Shown here piece by piece: positions 33,964 to 42,641 of a DNA stretch of 64,000 bases (position 1 is its first letter; each line of letters opens with the position of its first letter). Source of the stretch: Sorangium cellulosum (GTDB lineage Bacteria > Myxococcota_A > Polyangia > Polyangiales > Polyangiaceae); the NCBI RefSeq assembly GCF_004135735.1, contig NZ_CP012670.1, positions 10,177,501 to 10,241,500 of the forward strand. Reading direction: 5' to 3'. The position numbers and the translations under genes are program-made. Under the pieces are notes generated by a model. The model saw only the letters and a program-made list of their open reading frames with translations, searched no databases and had not been told where the DNA came from.

Positions 33964-35253
33964 ATGAAAGTGCAACGGATTTCGGCGATCCTGCTCACCG
34001 CGGGCGCCTTCTCGGCGGGATTCATGGGTTGCGGCTCCGATGACGCGGACGACGGCGCCGGGGGGGGCTCGACGGTCACGACCACCACCACCAGCACCAC
34101 CACGCCCACGAGCACGGTGTCCACCGGCACCACCACGCCGGCCGTCGCGGAGTTCCTCGGCGCCGCGTGCGAGGTGGACGCCGATTGCGGCCCGGAGGGG
34201 GTCTGCTTTCCGGAGTCCGACCCCGAGGGCGGTCCGCCGGGCGGGTATTGCACGAAGGACTGCGAAGAAGATAGCGACTGTGAGGGCGACGGCAGCCTCT
34301 GCCTCGAGGGCGCGTGCTACCTCGGCTGCACGCCCGGGGAGCCCAAGCTGCGGGGCGCCGCCGACGATCTCGATCCGTACAAGTGTCAAGGCCGCGAGGA
34401 GCTTCGCTGTCAGAACATCGATATCGGGGTGCTCTGCCTTCCGACCTGCGGCTCCGACAGCCAGTGCTCCGGCGATCGCAAGTGCGATCTCCGGAGCGGC
34501 TTCTGCGTGGACGAGCCGCCGGAAGGCCTGCCGCTGGGCGCCGCGTGCGATCCGGACGCCGAGGAGAACGCGTGCGCCGGGCTGTGCGCGGTCTTCCCTG
34601 GCGACGTCGGCGCGTGCTCCCAGTACTGCAGCTTCGGCGGCGATCCGTTCGAGTCCGACTGCGGCGGCATCGAGAACGGTCTTTGCGTCTACGGGGCCTC
34701 GCTCGGCGTCAGCGACGCCGGTCTCTGCACCAGGGCGTGCACGGCGCACACCGATTGCATGGTGCCGCAGGGGCGCTGCGAGTTCCTCGGCCTCGATACC
34801 CACGGCTTCTGCACCTACGACCCGAAGGAGTGCGAGGAGAAGAACGATTGCGAGAGGTCCGAAGAGTGCGCCGAGACGCCTGACGGCTTCTTCTGCCTCG
34901 ACCCGAGATATCCGCTCAGCAACGGCAGCACGGGCGAGGGCGGCGCCGGCGGCGAGGGCGGCGCCGGCGGCGGCACGGGCGAGGGCGGCGCCGGCGGCAC
35001 GGCCGGCGGCGGCACGGGTGAAGGCGGCGCCGGCGGCACGGCCGGCGGCGGCACGGGCGAGGGCGGCGCCGGCGGCACGGCCGGCGGCGGCACGGGCGAA
35101 GGCGGCGCTGGCGGCACGGCCGGCGGCGGCACGGGCGAGGGCGGCGCTGGCGGCACGGCCGGCGGCGGCACGGGCGAGGGCGGCGCTGGCGGCACGGCCG
35201 GCGGCGGCACGGCCGGCGGCGGCACGGGCGAAGGCGGCGCTGGCGGCGCCTGA
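33964..35253 (+). CDS. Cysteine-rich lipoprotein with Gly-rich 13-residue repeats
   Basis: A 429-aa predicted outer-membrane or surface lipoprotein. The signal peptide ends in the lipobox GFMG-C (Cys23), followed by a Thr/Ser-rich spacer. Residues about 65-320 contain many cysteines in repeated C-x-DC/C-x-x-G patterns (CEVDADCGPEGVC, CEEDSDCEGDGSLC) resembling disulfide-rich EGF-like myxobacterial surface proteins. The C-terminus is a run of GEGGAGGTAGGGT-type 13-residue repeats encoded by 39-bp units. A GGGAGACAG ribosome-binding site precedes the ATG. The 231-bp gap upstream shows no clear promoter. Probably a structural or adhesive surface protein; no enzymatic motif is visible. Confidence 0.85.
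   Translation: MKVQRISAILLTAGAFSAGFMGCGSDDADDGAGGGSTVTTTTTSTTTPTSTVSTGTTTPAVAEFLGAACEVDADCGPEGVCFPESDPEGGPPGGYCTKDCEEDSDCEGDGSLCLEGACYLGCTPGEPKLRGAADDLDPYKCQGREELRCQNIDIGVLCLPTCGSDSQCSGDRKCDLRSGFCVDEPPEGLPLGAACDPDAEENACAGLCAVFPGDVGACSQYCSFGGDPFESDCGGIENGLCVYGASLGVSDAGLCTRACTAHTDCMVPQGRCEFLGLDTHGFCTYDPKECEEKNDCERSEECAETPDGFFCLDPRYPLSNGSTGEGGAGGEGGAGGGTGEGGAGGTAGGGTGEGGAGGTAGGGTGEGGAGGTAGGGTGEGGAGGTAGGGTGEGGAGGTAGGGTGEGGAGGTAGGGTAGGGTGEGGAGGA
34930..35250 (+). repeat. 39-bp coding tandem repeats (GEGGAGGTAGGGT)
   Basis: About six near-identical 39-bp units plus partial units at the 3' end of the lipoprotein gene. Differences are mostly synonymous (GGC/GGT, GAG/GAA). The array keeps frame and could vary in length by slippage. 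Confidence 0.9.
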
Positions 35254-35526
35254 TCGCCGCACTCAGGACTGGGCCTCTTCTCCTCCTCCATCGAGCTCTG
35301 CGGGCTCGCGAGGCGACGAGGCCCGCGCGCCACAGATCACTTCCCCCCTCTCCAGCCCTCCTTCATGAGCGCCCTCGCGTCAGGCACGAGGCGCGCTGTC
35401 TCACGCGGGGCAGATCGCCACACGGATCGGGCGGCGGGGCGCGCCCGTCACCGCAGCGACACAACGGATCCGGGCACGTCGCGCCGGCACCCTGCTTGCT
35501 CCTGCGCGCCGGGGTAGGAGGATCGC

Positions 35527-35988
35527 ATGGAGAAGCTCGCTCTCTTCACATCGGCCGCCGCCGTGGCGGTCGCGATGATCGGTGTGCCCTCGACGGCGCG
35601 CGCGCAGGAGAGGGCGCGCGACACGGTCACGATCACCGACTCGGTGCCGAATCGCGGGCTCATCTGGAGCGGCGTCGCCGTGCTCGGTACGACCTACGGG
35701 ATCTCGACCGTCGTCGCGGCCGTCAGCGACAAACCGGCCGACCGCGCCCTCTGGGTGCCCGTCGCGGGGCCCTGGATCGACCTCGGCTCGCGCGGGCGCT
35801 GCAGGGGGTCGTGCAACCACGAGGCGACGAACAAGGTGCTGCTCGTCGCGGACGGCCTCGGGCAGGCCATCGGCGCGCTGCAGATCCTCGGCGGATTCCT
35901 GTTCCCGGCGAAGCGCACGGTGACGGAGGTGGGGCGCGTGCAGATCCTCCCCATGGGCAGGGGGCTCGCGGCGAGGACCGTGTTCTGA
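35527..35988 (+). CDS. Small exported protein of unknown function
   Basis: A 153-aa protein with a Sec signal peptide (MEKLALFTSAAAVAVAMIGV, cleavage after ARA-QE). Two hydrophobic stretches follow (LIWSGVAVLGTTYGISTVVAAV and LLVADGLGQAIGALQILGGFLF), the second possibly membrane-inserted. One Cys pair (GRCRGSC) sits between them. Similar small exported proteins recur in myxobacterial genomes without assigned function. A GTAGGAGGATCGC ribosome-binding site precedes the ATG. The 3' end of the gene is the first unit of a short 30-bp repeat. The 273 bp before the gene contain no other gene I can support. Confidence 0.82.
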   Translation: MEKLALFTSAAAVAVAMIGVPSTARAQERARDTVTITDSVPNRGLIWSGVAVLGTTYGISTVVAAVSDKPADRALWVPVAGPWIDLGSRGRCRGSCNHEATNKVLLVADGLGQAIGALQILGGFLFPAKRTVTEVGRVQILPMGRGLAARTVF

Positions 35989-36045
35989 GGTGGGCTCGCG
36001 GCGAGGACCGTGCCCCGAGGTGGGCTCGCGGCGTCCCGCGGCGAG
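35958..36045 (+). repeat. 30-bp short tandem repeat overlapping a gene end
   Basis: About two and a half units of GGGCTCGCGGCGAGGACCGT spaced by 30 bp run from the last codons of the exported-protein gene into the intergenic space. It resembles other gene-end duplications in this window. Confidence 0.7.
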
Positions 36046-36094
36046 GGGCCCCGCGCGGCCACGGAGGAGCGCGCGGGAGCAACCCCGGGCGAGC

Positions 36095-37024
36095 CTATCC
36101 GGCGCTCGCCGGCGCCGCCGGGCGCGGCGCCAGGCCGCGCAGCAGGGCCGCGAGCATGCGCAGCACCGGCGTGTCGACGCCGGCCCGGCGGCCGCGGTCG
36201 ACCACGGCGCCCTGGAGGATGTCGACCTCCGTGGGGCGGCCGGCGCGCACGTCCTGGAGCATCGACGGCTCCGTGAGCGGGTACTCCTTGCGGGTCATGG
36301 CGATCATCGCGTCCGCGATCGCCCCGGAGATGTCCGTCCCCTCCGCGCGCGCGACCGCGATCACCTCGAGCATCCCCGCCCGGACGAGGTCCTCCATCCG
36401 CTCCGCCGCCACGCCGGCGCGCTGATCGGTCAGCGCGCAGATCGCATTGAACGGCGCGTTCCAGACCATCTTCTCCCAGAGCATCGCGCGGTGATCCGAC
36501 GCCCGGCGGACCGGGATCCCCGCGCGCTCGAGCCGCGCGGCGACCGCCTCGACCCGCGGCTCCTGCCCGGGACGGTAGGGCGCGAGGCCGGCGCGCGTCG
36601 GCGCGACCGTGTGGATCTCGCCAGGGCCGGTGAGGCTCGCGGACATGAACGCGACGGCGGCGATCACGCGCGACGCGCCGAGATCGCGCGCGACCGCGTC
36701 CTCCGAGTCGAGCCCGTTCAGGAGCGGCACGCAGAGGCCGTCGGGCGCGAGCAGCGCCGGGAGCGCCGCGCTCACGGCGGCGAGCGACGGCCATTTCACG
36801 GCCACGAGCGCGAGATCGAACGGCCCGCGCGCCCCGTCGAGCGCGGTGACGCGGAGCGGCGGCGTGCGCAGCTCGCCGGCCGGCGTGCGGAGCACGAGCC
36901 CGCGCGAGCGCATCGCCTCGGCGTGCGCGCCGCGCGCCACGAAGGTCACGTCCTCTCCCGCGAGGCCGAGCCTCGCCCCGAAATAACCGCCCACGGCGCC
37001 CGCGCCGACAACGAGGATCCGCAT
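36095..37024 (-). CDS. panE: 2-dehydropantoate 2-reductase (ketopantoate reductase family)
   Basis: A 309-aa protein. The N-terminal Rossmann motif MRILVVGAGAVGGYFGARL binds NAD(P)H. The central LALVAVKWPSL with its Lys, the NGLDSEDAV stretch, and the C-terminal helical domain with MLWEKMVWNAPFNAICALT (catalytic Lys and Asn region) and RPTEVDILQGAVV follow the ketopantoate reductase pattern. Length is normal. The ATG at 37024 directly opens the Rossmann fold. It would reduce ketopantoate to pantoate in coenzyme A synthesis, though many paralogues have other keto-acid substrates. It is divergent from the histidine kinase and alone in its unit. Confidence 0.88.
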   Translation of the reverse strand: MRILVVGAGAVGGYFGARLGLAGEDVTFVARGAHAEAMRSRGLVLRTPAGELRTPPLRVTALDGARGPFDLALVAVKWPSLAAVSAALPALLAPDGLCVPLLNGLDSEDAVARDLGASRVIAAVAFMSASLTGPGEIHTVAPTRAGLAPYRPGQEPRVEAVAARLERAGIPVRRASDHRAMLWEKMVWNAPFNAICALTDQRAGVAAERMEDLVRAGMLEVIAVARAEGTDISGAIADAMIAMTRKEYPLTEPSMLQDVRAGRPTEVDILQGAVVDRGRRAGVDTPVLRMLAALLRGLAPRPAAPASAG

Positions 37025-37086
37025 CGCCGCGACCCTACCATACCCGATCGCGCCGCGGCCCCGATCGCGCGGCGCGGCCTGTGGCC

Positions 37087-38970
37087 ATGAGCGCCGATTG
37101 CAGATATGCATGGATCCAGATGCGCAGGCCGGATGCCGTCACCACGCCTCGCACCAGCGACGGCCCGAGCTCGGGCGCCTCGCCGAGCCCGACCCTGGGC
37201 GCCGGGCAGGAGCGCCTGCTGGCCGAGCAGGAGACAGGGCGCCTGCTGGCCGAGCAGGAGGCGCGCCGGGCCGCCGAGCGCGCCGCGCAGCGCATGGCCG
37301 GCCTCCAGCGCATCACGGCGGCGCTCGCGGACGCGCTCACCAGCGAGGCGGTGGCGGAGGTCGTCATCGACCAGGGCATCGCGGCCGCGGGCGCGTACGC
37401 GGGGACGATCGCCGTCGCCGCGGGCGACGTCCTCGAGTGCCTCGCGGCCGTCGGCTACCCGGAGGCCGCCGTCGAGCGCTACCGGGAGCTGCCCGTGACC
37501 GCGGATCTCCCGCTGGCCGAGGCCATGCGGACCGGCGCGCCGCTCTGGCTGCGCTCGCGCGAGGAGCTCTGCGCGCGGTATCCGGCGTTCGCGGCCCGCG
37601 ACTTGACCGTCACCACCGCCTCGCTCTGCTGCGTCCCCCTGCGGGTCCAGGACCGGCCGATCGGCGTGCTCGGGCTGAGCTTCGCGGATCCGCGCCCGTT
37701 CGACCAGGAGGAGCGGGAGTTCCTGGTCGCGATGTCGCGCCAGTGCGCGCAGGCGATCGAGCGCGCCCGCCTGCACGAGGAGCGCGCCGCCATCATCGAG
37801 CGCGAGCGGCGCGTCGCCCTCGAGAACGCCCGGCTCTACCGCGAGGCCTACGAGGCGGACCGGCGCAAGGACGAGTTCATCGCCATGCTCTCGCACGAGC
37901 TCCGGAACCCGCTCGCGCCCATCACCACCGGCCTCGAGCTCCTGCGCATGAACATGAGCGATCGCGGCGAGCGCGACGACCAGCAGATCCTCGCGACCCT
38001 GGAGCGGCAGGTGAAGACGATCGTGCGGCTCGTCGACGATCTGCTCGACGTCTCCCGGATCACCCGCGGCAAGATCGCGCTGAAGCGGGAGCGGCTCGAG
38101 CTGGGCGCCGTGATCGAGGCCGCGGTCGAGTCGGCGCGACCGCTCCTCCAGCAGCGCGGGCACGCGCTCAGCGTGTCGGTGGAGCCGGCGGTCTTCGTGC
38201 ACGGCGACCGGGTGCGGCTCGAGCAGGTCGTCGTGAACCTCCTCAACAACGCGATCAAGTACACGAACCCGGGCGGCCACGTCTCGCTCGCCTGCGAGGC
38301 GAAGGGCGGCGAGGCGTGGCTCCAGGTGGTCGACACCGGGGTCGGCATCCCCGCCGAGCTGCTCCCGCACGTCTTCGAGCCGTTCATGCAGGCGCGCCGC
38401 TCGCTCGACAGATCGCAGGGCGGCCTCGGGGTCGGGCTCACGCTGGTCAAGCGGCTCGCCGAGCTGCACGGCGGGCGCGTCGAGGCCCGGAGCGCCGGCG
38501 CCGGCGAGGGCACCGCCATCAGCGTCTGGCTCCCGCTCGCGGGGGCCGCCGAGGAGGCGCCCGCGCCGCGCCCGAGCGAGGCGCCGAGCGGCGGCGGGGC
38601 CGCGCTCCGGGTGCTGCTCGTCGACGACAACGTGGACGCCGCCGACGGGCTCCGGCGCATCCTGAGCCTCCACGGCCACACGGTCGCGATGGCGCACGAC
38701 GGGCCCGCGGCCATCGAGGCGGCGCGCGCCGGGAGGCCCGAGCTCATCCTGCTCGACATCGGCCTGCCCGGGATGGACGGCTACGAGGTCGTCCGGCGGC
38801 TGCGCGCCGCCCCCGAGCTCCAGCGCGCCTACATCGCCGCCGTGTCCGGCTACGGCCAGGACCAGGACCGCCGGCGCTCGCGGGAGGCCGGCTTCGACGC
38901 GCACCTCACCAAGCCGGTCGCCTCGGACCAGCTGCTCGAGCTCGTGGCCAGGGCGAGCCGGCCGGGCTGA
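37087..38970 (+). CDS. GAF-domain hybrid sensor histidine kinase
   Basis: A 627-aa cytoplasmic hybrid kinase. A short coiled segment with duplicated LLAEQE is followed by a GAF domain (about 75-225), a linker helix, then HisKA with the phospho-acceptor His270 in FIAMLSHELRNPL. The HATPase_c domain shows VNLLNNAIKYTNPGG (N-box), DTGVGIPAELL and GGLGVGLTLVKRL. The C-terminal receiver domain carries LLVDDNVDAADG, phospho-Asp557 in LLDIGLPGMDGYE and the Lys of HLTKPV. There are no membrane segments, so the GAF domain probably senses an internal ligand. The ATG at 37087 is used; a GTG at 37081 is equally possible. No cognate output gene is adjacent. Confidence 0.93.
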   Translation: MSADCRYAWIQMRRPDAVTTPRTSDGPSSGASPSPTLGAGQERLLAEQETGRLLAEQEARRAAERAAQRMAGLQRITAALADALTSEAVAEVVIDQGIAAAGAYAGTIAVAAGDVLECLAAVGYPEAAVERYRELPVTADLPLAEAMRTGAPLWLRSREELCARYPAFAARDLTVTTASLCCVPLRVQDRPIGVLGLSFADPRPFDQEEREFLVAMSRQCAQAIERARLHEERAAIIERERRVALENARLYREAYEADRRKDEFIAMLSHELRNPLAPITTGLELLRMNMSDRGERDDQQILATLERQVKTIVRLVDDLLDVSRITRGKIALKRERLELGAVIEAAVESARPLLQQRGHALSVSVEPAVFVHGDRVRLEQVVVNLLNNAIKYTNPGGHVSLACEAKGGEAWLQVVDTGVGIPAELLPHVFEPFMQARRSLDRSQGGLGVGLTLVKRLAELHGGRVEARSAGAGEGTAISVWLPLAGAAEEAPAPRPSEAPSGGGAALRVLLVDDNVDAADGLRRILSLHGHTVAMAHDGPAAIEAARAGRPELILLDIGLPGMDGYEVVRRLRAAPELQRAYIAAVSGYGQDQDRRRSREAGFDAHLTKPVASDQLLELVARASRPG

Positions 38971-39552
38971 TCGTCGGTCTGCGACGCTCGGCCGCGGGAG
39001 GCGCCCCGCTCGGCCGCGGGAGGCGCCCCGCTCGGCCGAGGGGGGAGGAGGGCGGGGGGTGCTCACCTCCGGGGCTTGCGTTCCGGCGAGCCCCTTTTGT
39101 GGCTCGCCTCCACTCCAGCCCCTCCAGTGAGCACCCCCCGCCCTCCTCCCCCCTCGGCCGTGCCCCGCCGTGGGGGGCCGGATTCCATTGCATCCGATGA
39201 AACGTGAGACGGACGGACTCCACTGCATCCGGTCCGGGCGCGAAACGTGGTTGAAACGGACGGACGTGACTCGCGCCGCGCGTCCATTTCCCTTCATCGG
39301 TGCTGGCGTGGACCCTCGTAGCAGGACTGCAATGGGCGCCTCGGTGATCGCGAAACATGCAGGAAACAGGGCCCCAGGATGAAGCGCGCCCGATGAGGGC
39401 GCGCGGCGGGGGCGACAATTTATCGCTGCGAAACAACCGTGAAACAGGGGTCACAGTAGACCCATGAAGTCCGGGTTCCGTCCGGCGAGTCACCCGGATG
39501 GCGGAGTGAACGTGGCGTGAGCGTGCGTCACCAGGCCCAGCAAGGCGGGTGC
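38971..39552. other. Gap upstream of nirB: hairpin element plus imperfect repeats
   Basis: No gene is supported here. The left half (38990-39170) holds the palindromic element described separately. At 39185-39219 and 39220-39266 there is an imperfect direct repeat sharing three blocks in order: CCAYTGCATCCG, GAAACGTG and ACGGACGGAC. Given its position before the nitrate operon it may be a regulator site. I could not place a convincing -35/-10 or sigma-54 promoter. Confidence 0.5.
38990..39170. repeat. Palindromic intergenic element, copy B
   Basis: Long inverted arms (GAGGAGGGCGGGGGGTGCTC at about 39045 and GAGCACCCCCCGCCCTCCTC at about 39130) enclose a core with GGGGCTTGCGTTCCGGCGAG and GTGGCTCGCCTCCACTCCAG. 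The core is nearly identical to copy A at 32821-33022 on the opposite strand. The left flank also has a GCTCGGCCGCGGGAGGCGCC unit repeated two to three times. Confidence 0.8.
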
Positions 39553-42093
39553 ATGAGCAAGAAGAAGGACCTCATCGTTATCGGGAACGGCATGGTCGGG
39601 CACAAGTTCATCGAGAACATGGTGCTCGGCGGCTTCCTGCGCGAATGGAACATCACGACCTTCTGCGAGGAGCCGCGGCTTGCCTATGACCGGGTGAACC
39701 TGTCCGCCTTCTTCAGCGGCAAATCGGCCGCGGATCTGTCGATGGTGAAGCCCGGCCTCTACGAGGAGGCGGGGGTCCATGTCCTCCTCGGCGACAAGGC
39801 CGTTGCCATCGACCGTCAGAAGAAGTGCGTGACCTCCGCGAAGGGGGAGACGGTCTATTACGACAAGCTCGTCCTCGCCACCGGCTCGTACCCGTTCGTC
39901 CCGCCCATCAAGGGCAGGGACACGAAGGGCTGCTTCGTCTACCGGACGATCGAGGACCTGGAGGCGATGCAGGCGCACGCGAAGGTCGCCCGGGTCGGCG
40001 TGGTCGTGGGGGGCGGGCTGCTCGGGCTGGAGGCGGCCAACGCGCTCAAGAACATGGGCCTCGAGACCCACGTGGTCGAGTTCGCGCCGCGGCTGATGGC
40101 GCTCCAGGTCGACGAGGCCGGCGGCATGATCCTCCGCCGGAAAATCGAGGAGCTCGGCGTCGAGGTCCACACGAACATGTCGACCACCGAGATCGTGGCG
40201 GAGCGCGGCCGGGTGGCGAGGATGCTCTTCGCCGACCAGAGCGAGCTCGCGACGGACATGATCGTCTTCTCGGCCGGCATCCGCCCGAGGGACGAGCTCG
40301 CCCGGAAATGCGAGCTCGCGCTCGGCAACCGCGGCGGCGTCGCCATCGACCAGCGCTGCCAGACGTCCGATCCGGACATCCTCGCGATCGGCGAGTGCGC
40401 GAGCTTCAACAACCAGCTCTACGGCCTGGTCGCGCCGGGCTACCACATGGCCCGGGTCGCCGTCGACGCCCTCACCGGCGGACAGGAGAGGTTCGGCGGC
40501 TTCGACATGAGCACGAAGCTCAAGCTGATGGGCGTCGACGTCGCGAGCTTCGGCGACGCCTTCGCCGCGCAGCCGGGCGCGCGCGTGATCAGCTTCATGA
40601 ACGCGACGTCGAACGTCTACAAGAAGCTCGTCGTCAGCGCGGACGGCGAGCTGCTGCTCGGCGGCATCATGGTCGGCGACGCCTCGAATTACGGGCAGCT
40701 GCTCCAGCTCGTGCAGAACAAGATCGCGCTCCCGCCGCACCCCGAGGATCTCATCGTCGCGCCCCGCGACGGCGCGAAGCCCGCCGGCCTCGGCGTGGAG
40801 GCGCTGCCCGACTCGGCCACGATCTGCTCGTGCCTGAACGTCACGAAGAAGACCATCTGCTCGGCCATCTGCGACGACAAGCTCACCACGGTCGCCGCGA
40901 TCAAGGGGCAGACCAAGGCGGGCACGGGCTGCGGCTCCTGCACCACGCTGATCACCGACCTCCTGAAGAAGGAGCTCAAGAAGGCCGGCGTCGCGGTCAA
41001 TAACCACATCTGCGAGCACTTCGGCTACTCGCGGCAGGAGCTCTATCACCTGATCCGGATCCACGAGATCAGGTCGTTCGACGACCTGCTCGCCCGCCAC
41101 GGGAAGGGCAAGGGGTGCGAGATCTGCAAGCCCGCGGTGGCGTCGATCCTCGCCTCGACGTGGAACGAGCACATCCTGAGCAAGCGGCACCTCCCGCTGC
41201 AGGACACGAACGACAGGTTCATGGCCAACGTCCAGCGCGACGGCACCTACTCGGTGGTCCCGCGCGTGGCGGGCGGCGAGATCACGCCGGAGCAGCTCAT
41301 CGCCCTCGGGCAGGTCGCGAAGAAGTACAACCTCTACTCGAAGATCACCGGCGGCCAGCGCGTGGACCTGTTCGGCGCGCGCCTGGAGCAGCTCCCCGAC
41401 ATCTGGGCCGAGCTCATCGCCGCGGGCTTCGAGTCGGGGCACGCCTACGGCAAGGCGCTCCGCACCGTGAAGTCGTGCGTGGGCAGCACGTGGTGCCGTT
41501 ACGGCGTCCAGGACTCCGTGGGCTTCGCCATCACCCTGGAGAACCGCTACAAGGGGCTTCGCAGCCCCCACAAGCTGAAGTCGGCCGTGTCGGGCTGCGC
41601 GCGCGAGTGCGCCGAGGCGCAGGGCAAGGACTTCGGCATCATCGCCACGGAGAAGGGGTACAACCTCTACCTCTGCGGCAACGGCGGGATGAAGCCGCAG
41701 CACGCCCAGCTCTTCGCCGCGGATCTCGACGAGGCGACGGTCATCAAGTACCTCGACCGCTTCCTGATGTTCTACATCCGCACGGCCGACAAGCTCCAGC
41801 GCACGGCCACCTGGTTCAACAACCTGGAGGGCGGCATGGACTACCTCAAGCAGGTCGTCATCGAGGACTCGCTCGGGATCTGCGAGGAGCTCGAGAGGGA
41901 CATGGCCCACGTCATCGCCACGTACGAGTGCGAGTGGAAGGCCGCGATCTCCGATCCCGAGAAGCTCAAGCAGTTCCGACCCTTCGTGAACGCCAGGGAG
42001 CCCGACCGGAGCATCGTCTTCGTCAGCGAGCGGGCGCAGCACCGTCCGGCGGCGTGGAAGGAGAAGGCGACCGCCGTCGAGGAGATGATCTAG
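39553..42093 (+). CDS. nirB: Nitrite reductase large subunit (siroheme, FAD)
   Basis: An 846-aa NirB that reduces nitrite to ammonium with electrons from NAD(P)H. Domains in order: FAD/NAD(P)-binding oxidoreductase (IVIGNGMVGHKFIE, later VGVVVGGGLLGLEAANAL), a BFD-type [2Fe-2S] domain (CSCLNVTKKTIC ... GTGCGSC, near 420-470), a linker with CEICKP, then the siroheme/[4Fe-4S] domains with SCVGSTWCRYG and SGCARECAEAQGKDFG ... LCGNGG. Length is normal. The ATG at 39553 is used; a GTG at 39517 would add 12 poorly conserved residues. It leads a nitrate assimilation operon: nirD begins about 34 bp after its stop. Confidence 0.95.
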   Translation: MSKKKDLIVIGNGMVGHKFIENMVLGGFLREWNITTFCEEPRLAYDRVNLSAFFSGKSAADLSMVKPGLYEEAGVHVLLGDKAVAIDRQKKCVTSAKGETVYYDKLVLATGSYPFVPPIKGRDTKGCFVYRTIEDLEAMQAHAKVARVGVVVGGGLLGLEAANALKNMGLETHVVEFAPRLMALQVDEAGGMILRRKIEELGVEVHTNMSTTEIVAERGRVARMLFADQSELATDMIVFSAGIRPRDELARKCELALGNRGGVAIDQRCQTSDPDILAIGECASFNNQLYGLVAPGYHMARVAVDALTGGQERFGGFDMSTKLKLMGVDVASFGDAFAAQPGARVISFMNATSNVYKKLVVSADGELLLGGIMVGDASNYGQLLQLVQNKIALPPHPEDLIVAPRDGAKPAGLGVEALPDSATICSCLNVTKKTICSAICDDKLTTVAAIKGQTKAGTGCGSCTTLITDLLKKELKKAGVAVNNHICEHFGYSRQELYHLIRIHEIRSFDDLLARHGKGKGCEICKPAVASILASTWNEHILSKRHLPLQDTNDRFMANVQRDGTYSVVPRVAGGEITPEQLIALGQVAKKYNLYSKITGGQRVDLFGARLEQLPDIWAELIAAGFESGHAYGKALRTVKSCVGSTWCRYGVQDSVGFAITLENRYKGLRSPHKLKSAVSGCARECAEAQGKDFGIIATEKGYNLYLCGNGGMKPQHAQLFAADLDEATVIKYLDRFLMFYIRTADKLQRTATWFNNLEGGMDYLKQVVIEDSLGICEELERDMAHVIATYECEWKAAISDPEKLKQFRPFVNAREPDRSIVFVSERAQHRPAAWKEKATAVEEMI

Positions 42094-42127
42094 CACCATG
42101 AACATCGGTCTTTTCAGGGAAACGAGC

Positions 42128-42526
42128 ATGAACGAGCGGCATCCGGAGGCGCTCCGCGAGGAGGGCACGACCGAGGGATGGGTCGATGTCTGCGCGGTCG
42201 AGGACATCATCCCGAGCACGGGCGTCTGCGCGCTCGTGGGCAAGCGCCAGATCGCCGTGATCCGGGTCGGCGAGGGCGAGGAGATCTACGCCATCAGCAA
42301 CTTCGACCCGTTCAGCAAGGCGTTCGTCCTCTCCCGCGGCATCGTCGGCGACAAGGGAGGGGTCCCGAAGATCGCCTCGCCGATCTACAAGCAGAGCTTC
42401 GATCTGCGCACCGGCCAGTGCCTCGACGACCCGGGGGTGCGCGTCCCCGTGTTCCCGGCGCGGGTCCGGGGCGGGCGGGTCGAGGTCCAGGCGGCGGCGC
42501 AGCCGCCCGAGCGGCGAGCGGGTTGA
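42128..42526 (+). CDS. nirD: Nitrite reductase small subunit
   Basis: A 132-aa NirD, the Rieske-fold small subunit of assimilatory nitrite reductase. The core WVDVCAVEDIIPSTGVCALV, IAVIRVGEGEEIYAISNFDPFSKAFVLSRGIVG and KIASPIYKQSFDLRTGQCLDD is typical. The Rieske cluster Cys/His ligands are absent, as usual for NirD. The ATG at 42128 is preferred because AGGGAAACG precedes it; an ATG at 42098 without a ribosome-binding site would add 10 residues. It lies directly after nirB and before the ferredoxin-membrane fusion gene. Confidence 0.93.
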   Translation: MNERHPEALREEGTTEGWVDVCAVEDIIPSTGVCALVGKRQIAVIRVGEGEEIYAISNFDPFSKAFVLSRGIVGDKGGVPKIASPIYKQSFDLRTGQCLDDPGVRVPVFPARVRGGRVEVQAAAQPPERRAG

Positions 42527-42641
42527 GTGAGATCCGGGAGCAGCGCCACATTCACCCTCGCGGCGGACACGCAGGCGCTCGCGGTGTGTCTCCTGAAGTC
42601 CTCCGGACTGGGTTTCCGCGCGGGGTAGACAGGAACTTTCG

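Noticed and set aside
39480-39552. Sigma-54 promoter before nirB
   Set aside because: A TGGCGTGAGCGTGCG stretch resembles one, but the GG-to-GC spacing is one base short of the required ten.
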